This document shows positions 15,232-22,696 of a stretch of DNA of 47,800 bases, in pieces. The stretch's first letter is position 1, and every line of letters starts with the position of its first letter. The notes under the pieces are model-generated. The model made no database searches. It saw only the letters and a program-made list of their open reading frames with translations, and was not told the origin of the DNA. The DNA is from Bacilli bacterium (GTDB taxonomy: Bacteria > Bacillota_I > Bacilli_A > RFN20 > CAG-288), in NCBI GenBank assembly GCA_900770925.1, contig CAAGLY010000008.1, forward strand, positions 1-47,800. The letters run 5' to 3'. A program made the position numbers and the translations under genes.

Positions 15232-16485
15232 ATGTCTAAAACTTTCAAAATCATGTGTGTGAATGCCGGTTCGTCTTCCTTGAAGTTCAAGCTCTACGAA
15301 AGGGATGACGGAGCTAAGAGCGAAACGACTCTTTCTGGCAAAGCCACTCACCTTAAGGCTCTGACGAATGGTATCGTGGAGCGTATCGGCCATGAGGACG
15401 GAATCTTCACGCTGAAAAAGCCGGGCGGATTCAAGCATACCGAAGTCCTTCCGGTCCATAATCATGACGAAGCGGCTAAGCTTGTCCTTGAAGGACTGAA
15501 GAAGTTCGGTGTCATCGAAGACATCAAGGAAATCGTCGGTGTCGGCAACCGTGTCGTCCAGGGCGGAAAGTATTTTTCCGATTCTGCTGTCTTCGATGAT
15601 TATGCCTATAGCAAGATCAAGGAGCTTATTCCGCTTGACCCTCTCCATGCCCAGGCCCATCTTACCTGCTTCGATGCTTTCAAGAAGGCTCTTCCGGAAG
15701 CTGGCGAAGTCGCCGTCTTCGATACCTCCTTCCATCAGACCAGGGAACCGAAGGAATACAGGTATCCGCTTCCGTATGAATACTATGAGAAATATGCTGT
15801 CCGCCGCTATGGTGCCCACGGAACAAGCCACAAATATCTTTCTATTAGGGCAAAGGAAACCTATTTTCCTAAACAGGAACATGTCAACATCATTACCTGT
15901 CATATCGGTTCCGGTGCTTCCTTAGCTGCCATTAAGGATGGCAAGTGCATTGCCACCTCTATGGGTCTTACTCCTCTTGCTGGCGTCAGGATGGGTACCC
16001 GTACCGGTGATATCGATCCTTCCTGCAGGCCGTATCTTGTCTCCTGCACCGGAAAGAGCGCAGAAGAACTCTATTCCATCTTCAACCACCAATCCGGCCT
16101 TCTCGGAATCTCTGGCATTTCCAACGATACCCGTGATGTCGAGGACGCCTACAATAAAGGCGATAAACGTTCTATCCTAGCAATCGATAGGTATGCCCAG
16201 CGCATTGCCGACTATATCTCCATGTACTACGGAAAGCTCGGCCATGTCGATAGGATTGTCTGTTCTGCCGGTGTATTCGAGAATGCACCGATCTACCGCG
16301 AGAAGACTTTCGATTTACTCAAAGATGCCTTCGGAATCAAGCTTGACGAGAAGCTAAATGCTGAAACCCGTCTTGGCAAAGAAGGGATCATCTCTGCTAA
16401 GGATAGCAAAGTTCCTGTTGCCGTCATTCCGACTGACGAAGAGCTGATGATTGCCTTAGATACTGCCCGTATCCTCGGCCTTTAA
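15232..16485 (+). CDS. ackA: Acetate kinase
   Basis: Converts acetyl-phosphate and ADP to acetate and ATP, giving substrate-level ATP in fermentation. The protein has 417 residues with the family motifs VNAGSSSLKF (9-18), FDTSFHQT-M(AGG, residue 171), YGAHGTSHK, HIGSGASLAAI and GV-M(AGG)-MGTRTGDIDPS. In the last motif AGG (residue 253) and ATG lie side by side as Met-Met, as in GLMMGTR of relatives, while TR uses CGT. ATG at 15232 has AAAGGGGAAC upstream; the upstream ATG at 15202 overlaps the promoter. No pta is present in the window. The next gene follows after 32 bases and may be cotranscribed. Confidence 0.95.
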   Translation: MSKTFKIMCVNAGSSSLKFKLYERDDGAKSETTLSGKATHLKALTNGIVERIGHEDGIFTLKKPGGFKHTEVLPVHNHDEAAKLVLEGLKKFGVIEDIKEIVGVGNRVVQGGKYFSDSAVFDDYAYSKIKELIPLDPLHAQAHLTCFDAFKKALPEAGEVAVFDTSFHQTREPKEYRYPLPYEYYEKYAVRRYGAHGTSHKYLSIRAKETYFPKQEHVNIITCHIGSGASLAAIKDGKCIATSMGLTPLAGVRMGTRTGDIDPSCRPYLVSCTGKSAEELYSIFNHQSGLLGISGISNDTRDVEDAYNKGDKRSILAIDRYAQRIADYISMYYGKLGHVDRIVCSAGVFENAPIYREKTFDLLKDAFGIKLDEKLNAETRLGKEGIISAKDSKVPVAVIPTDEELMIALDTARILGL

Positions 16486-16517
16486 TCCCCTGAATTTATC
16501 AAAAAGGAGGTCTCAAG

Positions 16518-17708
16518 ATGAAGAAAGAAATTTTCCTGCTTCTACTTCCGGCCTCCTTTTTGTTTACTTCATTTAGGACCGGATGTTCAAAAGATAGCAA
16601 CCTAAAGAATAACGGTAGAGATGATGATAAAGTCTATCTCCATAAGAGGAAAGGTATCAAAGGGACTGTCTCTCTTGGTACAAGAGACCAGCTTGATTCG
16701 GTTGCTCTCTATGATGATGCTAGGATCAGGATTACTCAGGAAGGGTGTCATTTTTGCCAAAGTGCAAAAAAGACACTTGATTCCCTCATTGAAAGTTCTG
16801 AAATGGTCATCTATGAAGTCAGTTACCGGGACGTCTATTACGATGCGTTCAATGATACAAAAACTGGCGGTAAAGATGCCTATAGCAAGTATACAGGCCT
16901 TTATCCGGATAGGGCTAAATACGGAACTCCTTTTTATAGGTTCTATTCAAACGGAAAACTGGTAAACACGCAGTCTTCGACCGGAACGGATGAAGCTTTC
17001 TTTATTGATAGGTTCACGACTTATACAAGCCTGACTAACCTTTACCAGAGGAACGATTATTCTTACGATTCCTCCAGAGATACCTATATTTTAGACAGCA
17101 CAGAAAACTATGCGTTCAGTGAGAACCTTGATTATCTAGGTTTCGGAACAGACCGGCTAGATGCCCTTCTTGGTGAAGATAAGAGCAAAATCATCCTTTA
17201 TTCCTGGCGGAGATGTTCAGACTGCAAGAATTACCGGGAAAAGGTCCTCTATCCGTACAGGAAGAAATATCCAGCTCAGGAAATTTATGATTATGAAACG
17301 GATGGATATAGGCGGTTTAAACGCAGGGATGACGAACAATATCAGGCTAAAGGACTGAAGATCTGGTCTGATTTCTGCCAGAAGTATCATCTTTCCGATT
17401 ATCCGACAACGGATATCAATGACAATGTAGCCGGCCTTGTTCCGACTACTGTTTTCCAGAAAGCAGACGGAAGCTATTCCTTATCTGTCTTTTCTAACGA
17501 ACAGGAAGTAGTCATTAATGAAGACCGTTCACTAAGTTTTAAAACAGCTTTCTATCCAGAAATAACCGAAATCAGAAGCAAGACAAAGCTGAAAAGCGGA
17601 GACACTGAGGGTTCGTCCTCTTATATTAAAGCACTGAAAGAACTGACGGATCTTGTCCTTAAAAAGGACATTGAATTAAGCTGGGAGTTTCTTAAATCAT
17701 GCATGTAA
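16518..17708 (+). CDS. Lipoprotein with two CxxC motifs, thioredoxin-like
   Basis: A 396-residue predicted exported lipoprotein. A hydrophobic signal (FLLLLPASFLFTSF) leads to the lipobox M(AGG)-T-G-C, which is acceptable only if AGG is Met. Two CxxC motifs follow, EGCHFC near residue 77 and RCSDC near 235. Each is preceded by a beta-strand-like segment (RIRITQ and KIILYS), suggesting two thioredoxin-fold or bacteriocin-transport-accessory-like domains. Likely role: extracytoplasmic thiol-disulfide chemistry, inferred only from CxxC plus the lipid anchor. AAAGGAGGT precedes the ATG. Its last codons overlap the start of the next lipoprotein (ATG at 17699 within TCATGCATGTAA), a sign of coupled translation. 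Confidence 0.7.
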   Translation: MKKEIFLLLLPASFLFTSFRTGCSKDSNLKNNGRDDDKVYLHKRKGIKGTVSLGTRDQLDSVALYDDARIRITQEGCHFCQSAKKTLDSLIESSEMVIYEVSYRDVYYDAFNDTKTGGKDAYSKYTGLYPDRAKYGTPFYRFYSNGKLVNTQSSTGTDEAFFIDRFTTYTSLTNLYQRNDYSYDSSRDTYILDSTENYAFSENLDYLGFGTDRLDALLGEDKSKIILYSWRRCSDCKNYREKVLYPYRKKYPAQEIYDYETDGYRRFKRRDDEQYQAKGLKIWSDFCQKYHLSDYPTTDINDNVAGLVPTTVFQKADGSYSLSVFSNEQEVVINEDRSLSFKTAFYPEITEIRSKTKLKSGDTEGSSSYIKALKELTDLVLKKDIELSWEFLKSCM

Positions 17709-18478
17709 AAAGACTTCTGCTCATTCTTCCGCTTGTTTTAGGCGGATGCAAGAATAGCAAAGAAAACAAGATTCCTCTTTTCACCTGTGAATCGTCTCTT
17801 CAGGCCACAGATAAAGGAGATAAAGGTTTCCTTCTTTCCATCACTACAGAAGAATTGAATAATAGGAAAGAAAAAGAAGCTTCTTTCCCGCTATTTGTCT
17901 ATTCGCAAGGATGCGGAACCTGTGATCTTTTTTCCTATACAAGGCAAGGCTACCTTAAAGAGACAAAGACGATGATTCCCTTTATAACCTTGTCGAATTA
18001 TCTCGTCTCACATAATGCAGAAAAGATTTCTGATACATCTATTCTTTTCTATTCAAAGGGAAAGCGCAGGGCAATAGTCAGTGATCTAGCCGGCAAATAT
18101 TCCGCAAGCGATTCCTTCCAGAAGAGGAGGAAAAAATATACTTATCAGTCTGCTTCCGAAATTATCAATCCTACAGTAAACCGATTAGGTCTAACCTATT
18201 CCAGCGACTATCCAACCTACAGATTTATTTATAATAATCCGGATACAACTTCTTTAACGAAAGAAAACCTTGCTGGCAGAAATCTGTGTCTTTCTAACAC
18301 GGATGCTCTTTTCTCCTCCCTTCCAAAGGAAGATTATACCTTCTACTTCAGGGATAAAGATTCCTGGAAAGAAAAAAGCCAGGGGCTAGCTACAGCCCTT
18401 GGCTTTGATTCATCTAAGAGGAGGGAAAGCGATTTTCTTCTGCTGAATATCAGCAAAGAGAAAACTGCTATTCTTTAA
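17699..18478 (+). CDS. Second CxxC lipoprotein
   Basis: A 259-residue protein with signal peptide LLLILPLVL and lipobox LGGC (Cys at about 17). One CxxC motif, QGCGTC, lies after FPLFVYS near residue 71, as in thioredoxin-fold proteins. It overlaps the preceding lipoprotein gene by 10 bases and is clearly its partner. The C-terminal half has no recognisable motif. Its 3' end overlaps the convergent nrnA gene by 11 bases. A strong hairpin inside the coding sequence (18376-18405, AAGCCAGGGGCT paired with AGCCCTTGGCTT) may slow polymerase or act as an imperfect terminator. Confidence 0.65.
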   Translation: MHVKRLLLILPLVLGGCKNSKENKIPLFTCESSLQATDKGDKGFLLSITTEELNNRKEKEASFPLFVYSQGCGTCDLFSYTRQGYLKETKTMIPFITLSNYLVSHNAEKISDTSILFYSKGKRRAIVSDLAGKYSASDSFQKRRKKYTYQSASEIINPTVNRLGLTYSSDYPTYRFIYNNPDTTSLTKENLAGRNLCLSNTDALFSSLPKEDYTFYFRDKDSWKEKSQGLATALGFDSSKRRESDFLLLNISKEKTAIL

Positions 18479-19463
18479 CCGGAATATTCTTTAATTCTTC
18501 GATAAGATGGCCGATTTCATCTAAGTCTTTCAGATGGCAGCCGGCAGCAAAGTCATGCCCTCCGCCATTGAAGAGATTAGCAATCGAATTGATTTTCTTT
18601 GTCTTGCTCCGTAAGGAAACACGGTAATCATTCTTTAAAAAGTCATAGCTGATCGAGATAGCAATCTCGCACTCTTTCCTATCCCGGAGGCTATTGATAA
18701 AAAGATTTCCTTCTCCGGGATGCCTATTAAGACGTTCGAAATCTTCTTTCTTTAAGACAAAGTAGAAGATTCCGCCTCCGGCATCAACGACATGGTCAAG
18801 GACAAACTTTAAGATGTTCCTCTCCCGCTTATCATGGTCATACCTAAGATGGAGAAGTTTCTCTTTTTCGATTCCTTTATCCCTAAGGTCACCGGCAATC
18901 CGCCTTGTAGCACCATCGACATCCTGATAGCTGAAACGTCCTGAATCACCGACAATACCAACATAGAGATAGCTCGCCGCTAATTTGGATAATTTGTATT
19001 TGTGGGGTAATGATAACGTAAAAAGGGCAATAATCTCCGCGGCAGCAGGACGGGATGGATGGACGCAAAGCCTATCACCGAAGCACTGCTCCTGTGGCGG
19101 AAGAGGATGATGGTCAAGCTTATAGACTTCCTTTGCCTTAGCCAGGTGCTGTTCGCTCACCCGGCCGATATTGCCGACATCGACCGTAATAGCCAGATGT
19201 TCCTGATCATAGAAGCTCTCCTCCACTTTGTCTGGGTACGGAAAAAGGTCCGGAGACTTCCCGTCCCTGACATCACCGGGAGCGATAACGGTTTTATCCG
19301 GAAAATTATCTTTAATCCACGTTTTCAGTCCAAGCTGGCTTCCTAACGCATCAAAGTCAGGAGACTGATGACGGTAGATGACAATCGTTTTATACTCCTT
19401 GATTTTCTCAAGAAGCAATTTGAATTCTTTTTTCCTCTGATGGATTTCATTGTCCTGAATCAT
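18468..19463 (-). CDS. nrnA: DHH/DHHA1 phosphoesterase, NrnA-like
   Basis: A 331-residue protein of the DHH family (oligoribonuclease/pAp phosphatase NrnA type). It finishes RNA decay by cleaving nano-RNA and dephosphorylates pAp. Motifs: RHQSPDFDALGSQ (motif I; relatives read HxxPDxDxxGS), TVDVGN, the DHH signature LDHHP near 120, GDSGRF, and the DHHA1 glycine motif GGGHDFAAGC near 305. Start is ATG at 19463 with GAGGTGA just upstream. A longer frame to 19523 would run through the promoter at 19486-19514. The gene is convergent with and overlaps the upstream lipoprotein gene. Confidence 0.85.
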   Translation of the reverse strand: MIQDNEIHQRKKEFKLLLEKIKEYKTIVIYRHQSPDFDALGSQLGLKTWIKDNFPDKTVIAPGDVRDGKSPDLFPYPDKVEESFYDQEHLAITVDVGNIGRVSEQHLAKAKEVYKLDHHPLPPQEQCFGDRLCVHPSRPAAAEIIALFTLSLPHKYKLSKLAASYLYVGIVGDSGRFSYQDVDGATRRIAGDLRDKGIEKEKLLHLRYDHDKRERNILKFVLDHVVDAGGGIFYFVLKKEDFERLNRHPGEGNLFINSLRDRKECEIAISISYDFLKNDYRVSLRSKTKKINSIANLFNGGGHDFAAGCHLKDLDEIGHLIEELKNIPVKE

Positions 19464-19485
19464 GTTATTCACCTCAATTTTCAAT

Positions 19486-19514
19486 ATTTTATCCAGACAA
19501 GTCCTTTTTGACAA
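19486..19514 (-). promoter_or_regulatory. Promoter of nrnA
   Basis: Minus strand TTGTCA (19509-19514), 17-bp spacer, TAAAAT (19486-19491). Confidence 0.7.
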
Positions 19515-19533
19515 TGCTTTCACGTGCTAAGCC

Positions 19534-19562
19534 TTGAAAAAAAGTGCCTTTTCGGTTATCAT
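19534..19562 (+). promoter_or_regulatory. Promoter of the tRNA gene
   Basis: TTGAAA (19534-19539), 17-bp spacer, TATCAT (19557-19562). Transcription would start about 10 bases before the tRNA. Confidence 0.65.
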
Positions 19563-19579
19563 TGCTTTTGGATTTTCAT

Positions 19580-19656
19580 GGGGCTGTAGCTCAGGTGGAT
19601 AGAGCATCTGCCCTCTAAGCAGGGGGTCGAGGGTCCGAGTCCCTCCAGCCTCACCA
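19580..19656 (+). tRNA. tRNA-Arg (UCU anticodon) with atypical C33 and C55
   Basis: A 77-nt cloverleaf with encoded CCA. The acceptor GGGGCTG pairs with CAGCCTC (one G-U). The D-arm is GCTC/GAGC. The anticodon stem TCTGC/GCAGG has one T-G closing pair. The loop is CCTCTAA, giving anticodon TCT with C instead of the near-universal U at position 33. The T-arm GAGGG/CCCTC has loop TCCGAGT, with C instead of U at position 55. It would read AGA, the only remaining AGN arginine codon if AGG is Met. The odd loop may restrict wobble to AGG (inference). A single transcript with its own promoter and terminator. Confidence 0.85.
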
Positions 19657-19661
19657 TGATT

Positions 19662-19690
19662 AGAGCCGGGATTTATTTCCGGCTCTTTTC
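19662..19690 (+). terminator. Terminator of the tRNA transcript
   Basis: AGAGCCGG (19662-19669) and CCGGCTCT (19679-19686) pair perfectly, followed by TTTTC. Confidence 0.8.
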
Positions 19691-19696
19691 TTTGCT

Positions 19697-20422
19697 CTAA
19701 ATCCGTGCTTTCGCTAAGTCAGTAATCGTAATGACCCCAAGAAGCTTTTCCTCCTTCTTTCCGTTTCGGGTGACAAGAAGAAGAGAGACCTGTTTCTCAT
19801 GGGCCTTTGTTTTATAGAGTAAGGAGTAAAGGGAATCAGCTTTAGCATTTGCTGAGACAAAGAAGAATCGTTCGTTGGTGTGACCATAAATAGAAATCAG
19901 TTCTTTCCTGTCTTTCCTAGATAGGTTCCTGAACGAAGCAGAAGTATGATTCAGGGAAAGATAATCAAAAGCAGTCGACCGGGAGAAGACCCCGATACAG
20001 ACTCCCTTATTATCTAAAACAGGAACATGGGAGAGAAGACGGACGTTCCTAATAGGAAGAAGATCGACGACTTTACTTTCCCTATTACAGGAGACCCTGT
20101 TCTTTGTCCTGATGTCTTTTGCCATCCTTGGCTTAATGATCGTATTGGCTAAAAGAGAAAAGCGGTTAAGGAACTCCTCGCTAGGAACACAGACATTGTT
20201 CTCATGGGAAAGGATGTTCCGTAAGTCACTCGCAGTCCGAAGGAAGTCATAATTATCCCATAGGGAGACCACTGGATCTATATGATCATAATAGACCCTG
20301 TTTAAAGCCTTAGAGAATGACCTATGACCGTCTCCGGAAGACTTCACTAAAGATAGCCTTTTCTGTTCAAGGCTTTTGAATAGACTTAAGAATCGATTCT
20401 TCCGCTCTTCTTCACTTAGCAT
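19697..20422 (-). CDS. CBS-domain protein
   Basis: A 241-residue cytoplasmic protein. Two CBS motifs are visible: KVVDLLPIRNVRLLSHVPVL followed by GVFSRSTAFDYL (about 120-160), and at the end LLVTRNGKKEEKLLGVITIT followed by DL. CBS pairs bind adenosine nucleotides and regulate partner proteins. The first 100 residues (LRNILSHENNVC) resemble the RiboL-PSP-HEPN-like helical regions of DNA-linked proteins, but I cannot assign them. It starts three bases after the mrp stop, so it is cotranscribed with mrp. Function unknown. Confidence 0.7.
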   Translation of the reverse strand: MLSEEERKNRFLSLFKSLEQKRLSLVKSSGDGHRSFSKALNRVYYDHIDPVVSLWDNYDFLRTASDLRNILSHENNVCVPSEEFLNRFSLLANTIIKPRMAKDIRTKNRVSCNRESKVVDLLPIRNVRLLSHVPVLDNKGVCIGVFSRSTAFDYLSLNHTSASFRNLSRKDRKELISIYGHTNERFFFVSANAKADSLYSLLYKTKAHEKQVSLLLVTRNGKKEEKLLGVITITDLAKARI

Positions 20423-20425
20423 GTT

Positions 20426-21235
20426 CTATTTCAGGCTATTAATGATTCCATCAACAGTGGAGGAAAGATAATCGCCTTTGAATTCTTCGATATTACCAGA
20501 ATCCATGAAAGAAGCAATTTCAGAATCGAAGGGAATTTCGTCAAAGACAGGAATTCCGTGTTTCTTAGCAATCTCGCTATCGTTATTCTTCTTTCCGTAG
20601 ATATCGATGCGTTCACCGCAATTCGGGCACTTCACATAAGCCCTGTTCTCAACAAGGGAAAGAAGGGGAACATTGAGCCTGTCTGCCCTCTTCGCGCTCT
20701 TTTCAACAATCAGAGAGACAAGAGACTGAGGGGTAGCAACGACAACAGCGGCATCAACAGGGATCTTCTGGAAGACAGTCAAAGAAATGTCTCCGGTTCC
20801 AGGAGCTAAGTCCAGGATAAGAAAATCGACGTTCCAGACAACCTGGGCATAGAATTGCTCGATTAAAGTCGAGATCCTGCTTCCGCGCCAGACAATCGGA
20901 TCCTCAGGGGAATCCAGAAGAAGGTTAGAAGACCTGACTTCGATTCCGGTCTTGGATTTAAGCGGATAGAAAACACCGTTTGCACCATAGACGGGTCCCT
21001 TCCTGTTAAAGGCAAAAGGAACAGAAGGACCAGTGATATCGCAGTCCCTGATTCCGACCTTGAATCCCTTACGGGATAAAAGAACAGAAAGATAAGAGGA
21101 AATAAAGGATTTCCCGACTCCTCCTTTGCCGGACCTAACGGCAATGACATGTCCGATATGGCTTCCGTTTGCCGGTGTGCTCTTAGGAAGATACGGAGCT
21201 TTCTTTTCTTTGCCCTGATTATTGTTGTTATCCAT
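20426..21235 (-). CDS. mrp: Mrp/NBP35-family Fe-S carrier P-loop ATPase
   Basis: A 269-residue ATPase thought to hold and transfer Fe-S clusters to apoproteins. The deviant Walker A is V-M(AGG)-SGKGGVGKS (AGG at 21134-21136, residue 34). DCDITGPSVP follows. WRGS-M(AGG) is at residues 116-120 with Arg as CGC and AGG at 20876-20878; the family reads WRGPM. Then come DLAPGTGD and a C-terminal CPNCGE cluster motif. The MSGKGGVGKS and WRGxM matches support AGG = Met. A TATAAT lies upstream near 21265. The CBS gene follows at three bases. Confidence 0.93.
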   Translation of the reverse strand: MDNNNNQGKEKKAPYLPKSTPANGSHIGHVIAVRSGKGGVGKSFISSYLSVLLSRKGFKVGIRDCDITGPSVPFAFNRKGPVYGANGVFYPLKSKTGIEVRSSNLLLDSPEDPIVWRGSRISTLIEQFYAQVVWNVDFLILDLAPGTGDISLTVFQKIPVDAAVVVATPQSLVSLIVEKSAKRADRLNVPLLSLVENRAYVKCPNCGERIDIYGKKNNDSEIAKKHGIPVFDEIPFDSEIASFMDSGNIEEFKGDYLSSTVDGIINSLK

Positions 21236-21304
21236 ACTGATACCTCGTTTTATGACTCTATTATTATAAATGTTTTCAGCTGGGTTTTCATTTGAAAGAA
21301 AACC

Positions 21305-21676
21305 TTATTTGCCCGATTTTTCCCTTTCCGGAAAGAACTTTGTTCCTAGAGAGAAGTAAATGGAATCCAAATGGCTCGCTCCTAATTTCTTTCCACCGAA
21401 ATAGCGGACAATGAAGATGCCATAGTTATTCCTGTTTTTCTTTTCCCTTAGCTGAGCTAATTTCTTCCTGGAGGAAACCGGTTCCCGGTCTTCGCTCGAG
21501 GTGGTCCTCCTTGCACCGAATTTGTTCTTATGCCGCCTTGTATAAAGAATATGGCGGGCTTTTGGGTTTTCCTCCTTAAGCTGCTTAAGGAAGTCTTCCC
21601 CTTTTTCGGGAGTATCGATTTCAATAAGATAAGCAAGGAAAACAGAACCTTTTTCCTCATAGCGGTATTGATTCAT
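21305..21676 (-). CDS. IMPACT/YigZ-family protein
   Basis: A 123-residue protein covering the N-terminal domain of the YigZ/IMPACT (UPF0029) family. EKGSVFLAYLIEI matches the start of the domain, the SSEDREPVSS region matches SSDDGEPSGT of relatives, and FIVRYFGGKKLGASHLDSIY is the diagnostic C-terminal motif. YigZ is normally about 200 residues with a second domain, which is missing here. The biochemical role is unknown; IMPACT in eukaryotes controls GCN2. ATG is preceded by AAAGAAAGGC. Confidence 0.78.
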   Translation of the reverse strand: MNQYRYEEKGSVFLAYLIEIDTPEKGEDFLKQLKEENPKARHILYTRRHKNKFGARRTTSSEDREPVSSRKKLAQLREKKNRNNYGIFIVRYFGGKKLGASHLDSIYFSLGTKFFPEREKSGK

Positions 21677-21693
21677 ACAAAGCCTGCCTTTCT

Positions 21694-21722
21694 TTGACTT
21701 ATTGTACTTGAACCTTTAGAAT
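21694..21722 (+). promoter_or_regulatory. Promoter of degV
   Basis: TTGACT (21694-21699), 17-bp spacer, TAGAAT (21717-21722). An ATG at 21724 lies between the -10 box and the start site, so translation must begin later, at 21760. Confidence 0.7.
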
Positions 21723-21759
21723 AATGAAAGTCTGTCTTTCGCAAAGAGGAGGATCCATC

Positions 21760-22638
21760 ATGGAAAAAGCAAAGCTCATCGTCGATTCAAGCTGCGACCT
21801 GCCTAAAGAACTGGCGGAGAAGCTGAACTACGGTGTTACTGATTTAATCATTCATTTCGGCGAGCGCGAATACCGCGACCGCAAGGATATCACGACAAAG
21901 GAGATTCTTTCCTTATACAAGGAAACAAATGAATTTCCTAAGACAAGTGCACTCAATATCCCTGAGCTGAAAGCGGTCTTTGAAGAAGGATTGAAACATG
22001 CCGAGCATCTCTATTACCTTCCAATTTCTTCCCATATTTCTTCCATTAACAATAATGCCCATTTAGCGGTCCGCAGGAGGGAAGCAGAAGATAAGGTCAC
22101 GGTCTTAGATTCTCTTTCCTTGTCGTCAGGAACCGGTCTTGAGGTCATCGGTATCACCAACGATATCAACGCCGGCCTTGGTCCGAAAGAAATCGAGAAG
22201 CGCCACTATGAACGACTCAAGAAGATCAGCAGGTCCTTCACCATTTCTACCAGGGAATTCCTTTATAAAGGCGGACGCTGCTCTGGTCTTACCTTCTTAT
22301 TAGGAAACAAATTCCATATCCATCCAATCATCCGTCTTGAAGATGGCGCCAGGGGAGTCCATAAGCTTGTCCGCGGAAAAGACATCGGAAAAGGTGTTTC
22401 TTCCATCAGGGATGAGTTTTTAGAAGAGCTTAACAAAGGAAATATCGATGTATCCTATCCGATTAGGATTCCGCATGTAGGCGGTGAAGAATTTGTCAAG
22501 AAAATCAAAAAAGAGCTGGAAAACTATGTCGGTTCTTCGATTCTCTTCCCGGTCGATGCCTCTGGTATCATCTGCTGCCATTGCGGAGACGGAACCGTCG
22601 GCTTAGCCTATAGGCTAAAGCACAATAGGGTCAAATAA
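21760..22638 (+). CDS. DegV-family fatty-acid-binding protein
   Basis: A 292-residue DegV protein. The family (FakB) binds fatty acids and presents them to the kinase FakA for phosphorylation. Start ATG at 21760 follows GAGGAGG. Motifs: IVDSSCDLP (6-14), FPKTSALNIPE (relatives TSQPS), LYYLPISSHISS, VLDSLSLSSGTG, and EFLYKGGRCSG (relatives LEYLxKGGRI). No FakA is in the window. Single-gene transcript with its own promoter and terminator. Confidence 0.88.
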   Translation: MEKAKLIVDSSCDLPKELAEKLNYGVTDLIIHFGEREYRDRKDITTKEILSLYKETNEFPKTSALNIPELKAVFEEGLKHAEHLYYLPISSHISSINNNAHLAVRRREAEDKVTVLDSLSLSSGTGLEVIGITNDINAGLGPKEIEKRHYERLKKISRSFTISTREFLYKGGRCSGLTFLLGNKFHIHPIIRLEDGARGVHKLVRGKDIGKGVSSIRDEFLEELNKGNIDVSYPIRIPHVGGEEFVKKIKKELENYVGSSILFPVDASGIICCHCGDGTVGLAYRLKHNRVK

Positions 22639-22663
22639 GTCTCTAAGATAAGTTAAAACGAAA

Positions 22664-22695
22664 GAGGGACAGCCAATCGGCTGCCCCACTTTTTC
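22664..22695. terminator. Bidirectional terminator between degV and the giant CvpA-like gene
   Basis: Arms 22666-22674 and 22679-22687 with loop AATC. Read on the minus strand the stem is fully paired (one G-U) and ends in TCTTTCGTTTT; read on the plus strand it has one mismatch and ends in ACTTTTT. It serves both convergent genes. Confidence 0.75.
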
Positions 22696-22696
22696 A

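Noticed and set aside
18376..18405. Terminator hairpin in the second CxxC lipoprotein gene
   Set aside because: The stem is strong but lies inside the reading frame and only TTTGATT follows, so it is not called as a terminator.
19611..19617. Reading the tRNA anticodon as CCU, which would make it the AGG-decoding tRNA
   Set aside because: With a 5-bp anticodon stem (TCTGC/GCAGG) and a 7-base loop, the central triplet is TCT. CCU would require an impossible loop position.
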